A DNA stretch of 64,000 nucleotides, taken from the NCBI GenBank assembly GCA_030407085.1, contig CM059584.1, positions 63,131,501 through 63,195,500 of the forward strand. The letters run 5' to 3'. The notes beneath the pieces are model-generated. The model was not told the DNA's origin, did no database searches, and saw only the letters and a list, made by a program, of their open reading frames with translations. Shown piece after piece: positions 51,401 through 63,852 of the stretch. The number at the start of each line of letters is the position of its first letter. Position 1 is the first letter of the stretch. The position numbers were made by a program, and so were the translations under genes. This DNA comes from Trichopria drosophilae. Lineage: Eukaryota > Arthropoda > Insecta > Hymenoptera > Diapriidae.

Positions 51401-51691
51401 TTGTTGGTGACAAAATAAAATGTTACAAACGATTAAACTGCAAGATATTGCTCCTAATATACATTAGAGTTGAAATAAGCGTTTGTAGTTGTTTGTTGTT
51501 GCCAAAATAAATTGTTACAAACGATTAAACTGCAAGATATTGCTCCTAATACACATTAGAGTTGAAATAAACGTTTGTAGACGTTTGTAGTTGCCAAACT
51601 AAATTACTATAAACGATTAAACTGCAACATATTGGTCCTGATACACATTAGAGTTGAAATAAACGTTTCTAGTTGTTTGTAGTTACCACAC

Positions 51692-53667
51692 TAAATTACT
51701 ACAAACGATTAAACTGTAACATATTGCGCCTAATACACATTAGAGCTGAAATAAACGTTTGTAGTGGTTTGTAGTTGCCAAACTAAATTACTACAAACAA
51801 TTAGACTTTAAGATATTGCTCCTGATATACTTTCGAGTTGAAATAAAAGATTGTTGTGGCCAAACTAAATTACTATAAACGATTAAACTGCAACATATTG
51901 GTCCTAATATACATTAGACTTGAAATAAAGGTTTCCAGTTGTTTTTAGTTGCCAAACTAAAATACTACATACGATTAAACTGTAAAATATTGCTCCTAAT
52001 ATGCATTAGAGTCGAAATAAACGTTTGTAGTTGTTTGTGGTTACCAAACTAAATTACCACAAACGATTAAACTGTAAGATATTGATCCTATAGACATTAG
52101 ATTTGAAATAAACGTTTGTAGTTGTTTGTAGTTGCTAAACATAGTTACTACAAACAATTAGACTAAAAATATTGCGCCTAATACACATTAGAGATGAAAT
52201 AAACGTTTCTAGTTGTTTCTAGTTGCCGAACTAAAATACTACATACCATTAAACTGTAAAATATTGCTCCTAATATGCATTAGAGTCGAAATAAACGTTT
52301 GTAGTTGTTTGCAGTTGCCAAACTAAATTACTACAAACGATTAAACTGTAATATATTGCTCGTAATACACATTAGAGTTGAAATAAAAGTTTGTTGTGGC
52401 CAAACTAAATTACTACATACGATTAAACTGCAACATATTAGTCCTAATACACATTAGAGTCGAAATTAACATTTGTAGTTATTTGTAGTTACCAAACTAA
52501 ATTACTACAAAAGATTAAACTGTAAGATATTGCTCCTAATATACATTAGAGTTGAAATAAACATTTGTAGACGTTTGTAGTTGCCAAACTAAATTACTAC
52601 AAACGATTAAACTGCAACATATTGCTCCTAATATGCATTAGAGTCGAAATAAACGTTTGTAGTTGTTTGTAGTTACCAAACTAAATTACTACAAACGATT
52701 AGACTGTAAGATATTGATCCTATAGACATTAGAGTTGAAATAAACTTTTGTAGTTGTTTGTAGTTGCTAAACATAGTTACTACAAACAATTAGACTAAAA
52801 ATATTGCGCCTAATACACATTAGAGTTGAAATAAACGCTTGTAGTTGTTTGTAGTTGCTAAACATAGTTACTACAAACGATTAAACTGCAAGATATTGCT
52901 CCTAATATACATTAGGGTTGAATTAAACGTTCCTAGTTATTTGTAGTTGCCAAACTAAATTACTATAAACGATTAAACTGTAAGATATTGCTCGGAATAC
53001 ACATTAGAGTTGAAATAAACGTTTCTAGTTGTTATTAGTTGCCAAACTAAAATACTACATACGATTAAACTGTAAAACATTGCTCCTAATATGCATTAGA
53101 GTCGAAATAAACGTTTGTAGTTGTTTGTAGTTACCAAACTAAATTACTACAAACGATTAAACTGTAAGATATTGCTCCTCATACACATTAGAGCTGAAAT
53201 ATACGTTTCTAGTTGTTTGTTGTTGTAAAAATAAATTACTACAAACGATTAAACTGCAAGATATTGATCCTTTATACATTAGAGTTGAAATAAACGTTTG
53301 TAGACGTTTGTAGTTGCCAAACTAAATTACTATAAACGATTAAACTGCAACATATTGGTCCTGATACACATTAGAGTTGAAATAAACGTTTCTAGTTGTT
53401 TGTAGTTACCACACTAAATTACTACATACAATTAAACTGTAAAATATTGCTCCTAATATGCATTAGAGTCGAAATAAACGTTTGTAGTTGTTTGTGGTTA
53501 CCAAACTAAATTACCACAAACGACTAGACTGTAGGATCCTGATCCTATAGACATTAGAGTTGAAATAAACGTTTGTAGTTGTTTGTAGTTGCTAAACATA
53601 GTTACTACAAACAATTAGACTAAAAATATTGCGCCTAATACACATTAGAGTTGAAATAAACGTTTCT
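51692..53667 (+). repeat. Nearly 2-kb duplication D4, right copy
   Basis: This is the second copy of D4. Near 53493-53545 it has gtggttaccaaac, 'cgactagactg' and 'ggatcctgatcc' where the left copy has tagttacc and gattagactg forms, marking a short converted or mutated patch near the end of the duplication. Confidence 0.86.
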
Positions 53668-56600
53668 AGTTGTTATTAGTTGCCAAACTAAAATACTACA
53701 TACGATTAAACTGTAAAACATTGCTCCTAATATGCATTAGAGTCGAAATAAACGTTTGTAGTTGTTTGCAGTTACCAAACTAAATTACTACAAACGATTA
53801 AACTGCAAGATATTGATCCTATATACATTAGAGTTGAAATAAACGTTTGTAGACGTTTGTATTTGCCAAACTAAATTACTACAAACGATTAAACTGTATA
53901 TTGATCCTTTATACATTAGAGTTGAAATAAACGTTTGTAGTTGTTTGTAGTTGCCAAACTAAATTACTACAAACGATTAAACTGTAAGATATTGCTCCTG
54001 ATATACATTAGAGTTGAAATAAACGTTTGCAGTTATTTGTAGTTGCTAAACTAAATTACTACAAACGATTAGACTGTATGATATTGCTCCTAATACACAT
54101 TAGAGTTGAAATAAACGTTTGTAGTTGTTTGTAGTTACCAAACTAAATTACAACAAACGATTAAACTGTAAGATATTGCTCCTCATACACATTACAGCTG
54201 AAATAAACGTTTGTAGTTGTTTGCAGTTGCTAAACATAGTTACTACAAACAATTAGACTGAAAATATTGCTCCTAATACACATTAGAGATGAAATAAACG
54301 TTTCTAGTTGTTTGTTGTTGTCAAAATAAATTACTACAAACGATTAAACTGCAACATATTGGTCCTAATACACATTAGAGCTGAAATAAACGTTTGTAGT
54401 GGTTTGTAGTTGCCAAACTAAATTACTACAAACAATTAGACTTTAAGATATTGCTCCTGAAATACATGCGAGTTGAAATAAACGTTTCTAGTTGTTATTA
54501 GTTGCCAAACGAAAATACTACATACGATAAAACTGTAAAACATAGCTCCTAATATGCATTAGAGTCGAAATAAACGTTTGTAGTTTTTTGTAGTTACCAA
54601 ACTAAATTACTACAAACGATTAAACTGCAAGATATTGATCCTATATACATTAGAGTTGAAATAAACGTTTGTAGACGTTTGTATTTGCCAAACTAAATTA
54701 CTACAAACGATTAAACTGTATATTGCTCCTGATATACATTCGAGTTGATCTAAACTTTTGTAGTTATTTGTAGTTGCCAAACTAAATTACTATAAACGAT
54801 TAAACTGCAACATATTGGTCCTGACACACATTAGAGTTGAAATAAACGTTTCTAGTTGTTTGTAGTTACCAAACTAAATTACTACAAGCGATTAAACTGA
54901 AGGATATTACTCCTCATGCACATTAGAGCTGAAATATACGTTTCTAGTTGTTTGTTGTTGTCAAAATAAATTACTACAAACGATTAAACTGTAATATATT
55001 GCTCGTAATACACATTAGAGTTGAAATAAGAGTTTGTTGTGGCCAAACTAAATTACTACTAACGGTTAAACTGCAACATATTGCTCCTAATATGCATTAG
55101 AGTCGAAATAAATGTTTGTAGTTGTTTGTAGTTAACAAACTAAATTACTACAAACGATTAGACTGTAAGATATTGATCCTATAGACATTAGAGTTGAAAT
55201 AAACGTTTGTAGTTGCTAAACATAGTTACTACAAACAATTAGACAAAAAATATTGCTCCTAATACACATTAGAGTTGAAATAAACGCTTGTAGTTGTTTG
55301 TAGTTGCTAAACATAGTTACTACAAACGATTAAACTGCAAGATATTGCTCCTAATATACATTAGGGTTGAAATAAACGTTCCTAGTTATTTGTAGTTGCC
55401 AAACTAAATTACTATAAACGATTAAACTGTAAGATATTGCTCGGAATACACATTAGAGTTGAAATAAACGTTTCTAGTTTGTATTAGTTGCCAAACTAAA
55501 ATACTACATACGATTAAACTGTAAAACATTGCTCCTAATATGCATTAGAGTCGAAATAAACGTTTGTAGTTGTTTGTAGTTACCAAACTAAATTACTACA
55601 AACGATTAAACTGTAAGATATTGCTCCTCATACACATTAGAGCTGAAATATACGTTTCTAGTTGTTTGTTGTTGTAAAAATAAATTACTACAAACGATTA
55701 AACTGCAAGATATTGATCCTTTATACATTAGAGTTGAAATAAACGTTTGTAGACGTTTGTAGTTGCCAAACTAAATTACTATAAACGATTAAACTGCAAC
55801 ATATTGGTCCTGATACACATTAGAGTTGAAATAAACGTTTCTAGTTGTTTGTAGTGGCTAAACATAGTTACTACCAACGATTAGACTCAAAATATTGCTC
55901 CTAATACACATTAGAGTTGAAATAAACGTTTGTAGTTGTTTGCAGTTGCTAAACATAGTTACTACAAACGATTAAACTGCAACATATTGGTCCTAATACA
56001 CATTAGAGTTGAAATAAACGATTCTAGTTGTTTTTAGTTACCACACTAAATTACTACAAATAATTGAACTGTAAGATACTGCTCCTCATACACATTAGAG
56101 TTGAAATAAACGTTTGTAGTTGTTTGTAGTTACCAAACTAAATTACTACAAACGATTAGACTGTAAGATATTGATCCTATAGACATTAGAGTTGAAATAA
56201 ACGTTTGTAGTTGTTTGTAGTTGCTAAACATAGTTACTACAAACGATTAAACTGCAAGATATTGCTCCTAATATGCATTAGGGTTGAAATAAACGTTCCT
56301 AGTTATTTGTAGTTGCCAATCTAAATTACTATAAACGATTAAACTGTAAGATATTGCTCGGAATACACATAAGAGTTGAAATAAACGTTTCTAGTTGTTA
56401 TTAGTTGCCAAATTAAAATACTACATACGATTAGACTGTAAGATATTGATCCTATAGACATTAGAGTTGAAATAAACGTTTGTAGTTGCTAAACATAGTT
56501 ACTACAAACAATTAGACAAAAAATATTGCTCCTAATACACATTAGAGTTGAAATAAACGCTTGTAGTTGTTTGTAGTTGCTAAACATAATTACTACAAAC

Positions 56601-57910
56601 GATTAAACTGTAAGATATTGATCCTATAGACATTAGAGTGGAAATAAACGTTTGTAGTTGTTTGTAGTTGCTAAACATAGTTACTACAAACGATTAGACT
56701 TAACATATTGCGCCTAATATACATTAGTGTTGAAATAAACATTTCTAGTTGTTTGTAGTTACCACACTCAATTACTACACACGATTAAACTGTAAAATAT
56801 TGCTCCTAATATGCATTAGAGTCGAAATAAACGTTTGTAGTTGTTTGTAGTTACCAAACTAAATTACTACAAACGATTAAACTGAAGGATATTGCTCCTC
56901 ATACACATTAGAGCTGAAATATACGTTTCTAGTTGTTTGTTGTTGTCAAAATAAATTACTACAAACGATTAAACTGCAAGATATTGATCCTTTATACATT
57001 AAAGTTGAAATAAACGTTTGTAGTTGCCAAACTAAATTACTACAAACGATTAAACTGTATATTGCTCCTGATATACATTCGAGTTGATCTAAACTTTTGT
57101 AGTTATTTGTAGTTGCTAAACATACTTACCACAACCGATTAGACTGTATGATATTGCTCCTAATACACATTAGAGCTGAAATAAACGTTTGTAGTGGTTT
57201 GTAGTTGCCAAACTAAATTACTACAAACAATTAGACTTTAAGATATTGCTCCTAATACACATTAGAGCTGAAATAAACGTTTGTAGTGGTTTGTAGTTGC
57301 CAAACTAAATTACTACAAACAATTAGACTTTAAGATATTGCTCCTGATATACATTCGAGTTGAAATAAAAGATTGTTGTGGCCAAACTAAATTACTATAA
57401 ACGATTAAACTGCAACATATTGGTCCTAATATACATTAGACTTGAAATAAACGTTTCCAGTTGTTTTTAGTTGCCAAACTAAAATACTACATACGATTAA
57501 ACTGTAAAATATTGCTCCTAATATGCATTAGAGTCGAAATAAACGTTTGTAGTTGTTGGTGGTTACCAAACTAAATTACCACAAACGATTAAACTGTAAG
57601 ATATTGATCCTATAGACATTAGAGTTGAAATAAACGTTTGTAGTTGTTTGTAGTTGCTAAACATAGTTACTACAAACAATTAGACTAAAAATATTGCGCC
57701 TAATACACATTAGAGTTGAAATAAACGTTTCTAGTTGTTTGTAGTTACCACACTAAATTACTACATACAATTAAACTGTAAAATATTGCTCCTAATATGC
57801 ATTAGAGTCGAAATAAACGTTTGTAGTTGTTTGTGGTTACCAAACTAAATTACCACAAACGATTAAACTGTAAGATATTGATCCTATAGACATTAGATTT
57901 GAAATAAACG

Positions 57911-59011
57911 TTTGTTGTGGCCAAACTAAATTACTACATACGATTAAACTGCAACATATTAGTCCTAATACACATTAGAGTCGAAATTAACATTTGTAGT
58001 TATTTGTAGTTACCAAACTAAATTACTACAAAAGATTAAACTGTAAGATATTGCTCCTAATATACATTAGAGTTGAAATAAACATTTGTAGACGTTTGTA
58101 GTTGCCAAACTAAATTACTACAAACGATTAAACTGCAACATATTGCTCCTAATATGCATTAGAGTCGAAATAAACGTTTGTAGTTGTTTGTAGTTACCAA
58201 ACTAAATTACTACAAACGATTAGACTGTAAGATATTGATCCTATAGACATTAGAGTTGAAATAAACTTTTGTAGTTGTTTGTAGTTGCTAAACATAGTTA
58301 CTACAAACAATTAGACTAAAAATATTGCGCCTAATACACATTAGAGTTGAAATAAACGCTTGTAGTTGTTTGTAGTTGCTAAACATAGTTACTACAAACG
58401 ATTAAACTGCAAGATATTGCTCCTAATATACATTAGGGTTGAATTAAACGTTCCTAGTTATTTGTAGTTGCCAAACTAAATTACTATAAACGATTAAACT
58501 GTAAGATATTGCTCGGAATACACATTAGAGTTGAAATAAACGTTTCTAGTTGTTATTAGTTGCCAAACTAAAATACTACATACGATTAAACTGTAAAACA
58601 TTGCTCCTAATATGCATTAGAGTCGAAATAAACGTTTGTAGTTGTTTGTAGTTACCAAACTAAATTACTACAAACGATTAAACTGTAAGATATTGCTCCT
58701 CATACACATTAGAGCTGAAATATACGTTTCTAGTTGTTTGTTGTTGTAAAAATAAATTACTACAAACGATTAAACTGCAAGATATTGATCCTTTATACAT
58801 TAGAGTTGAAATAAACGTTTGTAGACGTTTGTAGTTGCCAAACTAAATTACTATAAACGATTAAACTGCAACATATTGGTCCTGATACACATTAGAGTTG
58901 AAATAAACGTTTCTAGTTGTTTGTAGTTACCACACTAAATTACTACATACAATTAAACTGTAAAATATTGCTCCTAATATGCATTAGAGTCGAAATAAAC
59001 GTTTGTAGTTG
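57911..59011 (+). repeat. Third copy of the D4 interior (matches 52390-53490)
   Basis: About 1.1 kb align with 52390-53490 at an offset of 5521 bp, including ctacaaaagatt (58029) and the ttgaattaaacg monomer. The left boundary joins a gacattagatttgaaataaacg monomer directly to ttgttgtggcc. The junction is thus different from the other copies. Confidence 0.82.
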
Positions 59012-59351
59012 TTTGTAGTTACCAAACTAAATTACTACAAACGATTAAACTGTAAGATATTGCTCCTCATACACATTAGAGCTGAAATATACGTTTGTAG
59101 ACGTTTGTATTTGCTAAACTAAATTACTACAAACGATTAAACTGCAAAATATTGCGCCTAATACACATTAGAGTTGAAATAAACGTTTGTAGTTGTTTGT
59201 TGTGGCCAAACTAAATTACTATAAACGATTAAACTGCAACATATTGGTCCTAATATACATTAGACTTGAAATAAACGTTTGTAGTTGTTTGTGGTTACCA
59301 AACTAAATTACCACAAAAGATTAAACTGTAAGATATTGATCCTATAGACAT

Positions 59352-60281
59352 TAGAGTCGAAATAAACGTTTGTAGTTGTTTGTAGTTACCAAACTAAATT
59401 ACTACAAACGATTAGACTGTAAGATATTGATCCTATAGACATTAGAGTTGAAATAAACTTCTGTAGTTGTTTGTAGTTGCTAAACATAGTTACTACAAAC
59501 AATTAGACTAAAAATATTGCGCCTAATACACATTAGAGTTGAAATAAACGCTTGTAGTTGTTTGTAGTTGCTAAACATAGTTACTACAAACGATTAAACT
59601 GCAAGATATTGCTCCTAATATACATTAGGGTTGAATTAAACGTTCCTAGTTATTTGTAGTTGCCAAACTAAATTACTATAAACGATTAAACTGTAAGATA
59701 TTGCTCGGAATACACATTAGAGTTGAAATAAACGTTTCTAGTTTGTATTAGTTGCCAAACTAAAATACTACATACGATTAAACTGTAAAACATTGCTCCT
59801 AATATGCATTAGAGTCGAAATAAACGTTTGTAGTTGTTTGTAGTTACCAAACTAAATTACTACAAACGATTAAACTGTAAGATATTGCTCCTCATACACA
59901 TTAGAGCTGAAATATACGTTTCTAATTGTTTGTTGTTGTAAAAATAAATTACTACAAACGATTAAACTGCAAGATATTGATCCTTTATACATTAGAGTTG
60001 AAATAAACGTTCGTAGACGTTTGTAGTTGCCAAACTAAATTACTATAAACGATTAAACTGCAACATATTGGTCCTGATATACATTCGAGTTGATCTAAAC
60101 TTTTGTAGTTATTTGTAGTTGCTAAACATACTTACCACAACCGATTAGACTGTATGATATTGCTCCTAATACACATTAGAGTCGAAATAAACGTTTGTAG
60201 TTGTTTGCAGTTGCTAAACATAGTTACTACAAACGATTAAACTGCAACATATTGGTCCTAATACACATTAGAGTTGAAATA
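59352..60281 (+). repeat. 2.09-kb higher-order unit, copy 1, main segment (partner 61441-62370)
   Basis: Ten monomers align with 61441-62370 at an offset of 2089 bp. Private states shared by both copies are 'tttctaattgtttg' (59921 and 62010) and 'cgttcgtagacg' (about 60008 and 62097). Differences are few, for example gaattaaac versus gaaataaac near 59634 and ttgctcc versus ttactcc near 59790. Confidence 0.84.
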
Positions 60282-60404
60282 AAAGTTTGTTGTGGCCAAA
60301 CTAAATTACTACATACGATTAAACTGCAACATATTAGTCCTAATACACATTAGAGTCGAAATTAACATTTGTAGTTATTTGTAGTTACCAAACTAAATTA
60401 CTAC

Positions 60405-60722
60405 AAACGATTAAACTGCAACATATTGCTCCTAATATGCATTAGAGTCGAAATAAACGTTTGTAGTTGCTAAACATAGTTACTACAAACAATTAGACTA
60501 AAAATATTGCGCCTAATACACATTAGAGTTGAAATAAACGCTTGTAGTTGTTTGTAGTTGCTAAACATAGTTACTACAAACGATTAAACTGCAAGATATT
60601 GCTCCTAATATACATTAGAGTTGAAATAAACGTTCCTAGTTATTTGTAGTTGCCAAACTAAATTACTACAAACGATTAGACTGTAAGATATTGATCCTAT
60701 AGACATTAGAGTTGAAATAAAC
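60405..60722 (+). repeat. 2.09-kb higher-order unit, copy 1, distal segment (partner 62504-62821)
   Basis: After a non-matching stretch the alignment resumes at offset 2099 bp. It includes a single-repeat monomer (cgtttgtagttgctaaac near 60458 and 62557) followed by the gctt-type, gttcctag and tatagacattag monomers. The 10-bp change in offset reflects different monomers between the two matching segments. Confidence 0.8.
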
Positions 60723-61440
60723 TTTTGTAGTTGTTTGTAGTTGCTAAACATAGTTACTACAAACAATTAGACTAAAAATATTGCGTCTAATACACATTAG
60801 AGTTGAAATAAACGCTTGTAGTTGTTTGTAGTTGCTAAACATAGTTACTACAAACGATTAAACTGCAAGATATTGCTCCTAATATACATTAGGGTTGAAT
60901 TAAACGTTCCTAGTTATTTGTAGTTGCCAAACTAAATTACTATAAACGATTAAACTGTAAGATATTGCTCGGAATACACATTAGAGTTGAAATAAACGTT
61001 TCTAGTTGTTATTAGTTGCCAAACTAAAATACTACATACGATTAAACTGTAAAACATTGCTCCTAATATGCATTAGAGTCGAAATAAACGTTTGTAGTTG
61101 TTTGTAGTTACCAAACTAAATTACTACAAACGATTAAACTGTAAGATATTGCTCCTCATACACATTAGAGCTGAAATATACGTTTCTAGTTGTTTGTTGT
61201 TGTAAAAATAAATTACTACAAACGATTAAACTGCAAGATATTGATCCTTTATACATTAGAGTTGAAATAAACGTTTGTAGGCGTTTGTAGTTGCCAAACT
61301 AAATTACTATAAACGATTAAACTGCAACATATTGGTCCTGATACACATTAGAGTTGAAATAAACGTTTCTAGTTGTTTGTAGTTACCACACTAAATTACT
61401 ACATACAATTAAACTGTAAAATATTGCTCCTAATATGCAT

Positions 61441-62370
61441 TAGAGTCGAAATAAACGTTTGTAGTTGTTTGTAGTTACCAAACTAAATTACTACAAACGA
61501 TTAGACTGTAAGATATTGATCCTATAGACATTAGAGTTGAAATAAACTTTTGTAGTTGTTTGTAGTTGCTAAACATAGTTACTACAAACAATTAGACTAA
61601 AAATATTGCGCCTAATACACATTAGAGTTGAAATAAACGCTTGTAGTTGTTTGTAGTTGCTAAACATAGTTACTACAAACGATTAAACTGCAAGATATTG
61701 CTCCTAATATACATTAGGGTTGAAATAAACGTTCCTAGTTATTTGTAGTTGCCAAACTAAATTACTATAAACGATTAAACTGTAAGATATTGCTCGGAAT
61801 ACACATTAGAGTTGAAATAAACGTTTCTAGTTTGTATTAGTTGCCAAACTAAAATACTACATACGATTAAACTGTAAAACATTACTCCTAATATGCATTA
61901 GAGTCGAAATAAACGTTTGTAGTTGTTTGTAGTTACCAAACTAAATTACTACAAACGATTAAACTGTAAGATATTGCTCCTCATACACATTAGAGCTGAA
62001 ATATACGTTTCTAATTGTTTGTTGTTGTAAAAATAAATTACTACAAACGATTAAACTGCAAGATATTGATCCTTTATACATTAGAGTTGAAATAAACGTT
62101 CGTAGACGTTTGTAGTTGCCAAACTAAATTACTATAAACGATTAAACTGCAACATATTGGTCCTGATATACATTCGAGTTGATCTAAACTTTTGTAGTTA
62201 TTTGTAGTTGCTAAACATACTTACCACAACCGATTAGACTGTATGATATTGCTCCTAATACACATTAGAGTCGAAATAAACGTTTGTAGTTGTTTGCAGT
62301 TGCTAAACATAGTTACTACAAACGATTAAACTGCAACATATTGGTCCTAATACACATTAGAGTTGAAATA
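61441..62370 (+). repeat. 2.09-kb higher-order unit, copy 2, main segment
   Basis: This is the second copy of the ten-monomer string. It ends where this copy continues with gtttctagttgtttttag and copy 1 with aaaagtttgttgtggcc. Confidence 0.84.
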
Positions 62371-62503
62371 AACGTTTCTAGTTGTTTTTAGTTACCAAAC
62401 TAAATTACTACAAACGATTAAACTGCAACATATTGCTCCTAATATGCATTAGAGTTGAAATAAACATTTGTAGACGTTTGTAGTGGCCAAACTAAATTAC
62501 TAC

Positions 62504-62821
62504 AAACGATTAAACTGCAACATATTGCTCCTAATATGCATTAGAGTCGAAATAAACGTTTGTAGTTGCTAAACATAGTTACTACAAACAATTAGACTAA
62601 AAATATTGCGCCTAATACACATTAGAGTTGAAATAAACGCTTGTAGTTGTTTGTAGTTGCTAAACATAGTTACTACAAACGATTAAACTGCAAGATATTG
62701 CTCCTAATATACATTAGAGTTGAAATAAACGTTCCTAGTTATTTGTAGTTGCCAAACTAAATTACTACAAACGATTAGACTGTAAGATATTGATCCTATA
62801 GACATTAGAGTTGAAATAAAC
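62504..62821 (+). repeat. 2.09-kb higher-order unit, copy 2, distal segment
   Basis: This is the partner of 60405-60722. It ends near 62821, where a short 'cgtttgtagttgccgaac' monomer begins and the regular order is lost. Confidence 0.8.
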
Positions 62822-63852
62822 GTTTGTAGTTGCCGAACTAAAATACTACATACGATTAAACTGTAAAACATTGCTCCTAATATGCATTAGAGTCGAAATA
62901 AACGTTTGTAGTTGTTTGTAGTTACCAAACTAAATTACTACAAACGATTAAACTGAAGGATATTGCTCCTAATACACATTAGAGCTGAAATAAACGTTTG
63001 TAGTGGTTTGTAGTTGCCAAACTAAATTACTACAAACAATTAGACTTTAAGATATTGCTCCTGAAATACATTCGAGTTGAAATAAAAGATTGTTGTGGCC
63101 AAACTAAATTACTATAAACGATTAAACTGCAACATATTGGTCCTAATATACATTAGACTTGAAATAAACGTTTGTAGTTGTTTGTGGTTACCAAACTAAA
63201 TTACCACAAAAGATTAAACTGTAAGATATTGATCCTATAGACATTAGAGTTGAAATAAACGTTCGTAGTTGTTTGTAGTTGCTAAACATAGTTACTACAA
63301 ACAATTAGACTAAAAATATTGCGCCTAATACACATTAGAGATGAAATAAACGTTTCTAGTTGTTTCTAGTTGCCGAACTAAAATACTACATACCATTAAA
63401 CTGTAACATATTGCGCCTAATACACATTAGAGCTGAAATAAACGTTTGTAGTGGTTTGTAGTTGCCAAACTAAATTACTACAAACAATTAGACTTTAAGA
63501 TATTGCTCCTGAAATACATTCGAGTTGAAATAAAAGATTGTTGTGGCCAAACTAAATTACTATAAACGATTAAACTGCAACATATTGGTCCTAATATACA
63601 TTAGACTTGAAATAAACGTTTCCAGTTGTTTTTAGTTACCAAACTAAAATACTACATACGATTAAACTGTAAAATATTGCTCCTAATATGCATTAGAGTC
63701 GAAATAAACGTTTGTAGTTGTTTGTGGTTACCAAACTAAATGACCACAAACGATTAAACTGTAAGATATTGATCCTACAGACATTAGTTGTTTGTAGTTG
63801 CTAAACATAATTACTACAAACGATTATACTCAAAATATTGCGCCTAATACAC
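62822..63852 (+). repeat. Array edge with degenerate monomers
   Basis: The last eleven or so monomers before the junction mix types without the order seen upstream. The gacattcgag, ttgttgtggcc and gtcctaatatac string appears twice (about 63060-63160 and 63500-63610). A monomer at 63781-63800 has lost 21 bp: 'acattag' runs straight into ttgtttgtag. The final copy stops in mid-monomer after 'gcgcctaatacac'. Confidence 0.8.

Larger units (their letters stand above)
34250..59351 (+). repeat. Right divergent domain with quasi-periodic higher-order repeat of about 2.4 kb
   Basis: A diagnostic monomer reading ttgttgtggcc and then 'catattagtcctaatac' recurs. Its 'agtcct' motif lies at 34271, 36962, 39307, 41772, 44225, 46678, 52440, 57961 and, in the next domain, 60336. 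Spacings are 2691, 2345, 2465, 2453, 2453, 5762, 5521 and 2375 bp, so the unit is about 27 monomers with two double-length intervals. Between these markers the order tatagacattag, taaaaatattgcgcc, gctt-type, gttcctag, gctcggaat, gttattag, tcctcatac, tttatacattag, tagacgtttg, gtcctgatac is largely kept. No gene is present in these 25 kb. Confidence 0.82.
1..63852 (+). repeat. Satellite array, 92-bp monomer family, about 700 head-to-tail copies
   Basis: One tandem array fills the window up to a poly-T junction. The period was measured directly: the same monomer position recurs at 14351 and 14443 (92 bp), and 14341 and 15261 are ten monomers apart (920 bp). Divergent copies are mostly 91-92 bp. 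The consensus is about 29% GC. Every copy I read has the same orientation and I saw no insertion of foreign DNA inside the array. Two broad monomer styles alternate: one with 'caaactaaattac' and one with 'taaacatagttac' after the gtagttg motif. Stop codons fall in all frames because the period is not a multiple of three. Arrays like this are typical of eukaryotic centromeric, pericentromeric or other heterochromatic blocks; which of these applies cannot be told from sequence alone. The family is not one I recognise. Confidence 0.98.

Noticed and set aside
1..63852. CRISPR array
   Set aside because: Repeats are contiguous with no unique spacers, the period is 92 bp with every position repeated, and no cas-like gene is present.
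1..63852. CENP-B box in the monomer
   Set aside because: I looked for the TTCG-N4-A-N2-CGGG core. The attcgag and cgtttg motifs do not satisfy it and the monomer has no CGGG.
1..63852. Telomeric or simple-sequence repeat
   Set aside because: There is no run of TTAGGG, TTTAGGG or TTAGG; the attagag motif occurs once per 92-bp monomer only.
1..63852. The whole array as an assembly artefact
   Set aside because: The many private mutations, deletion joints and nested duplications argue for real sequence. Individual duplication copies could still be mis-assembled, which only spanning reads can settle.
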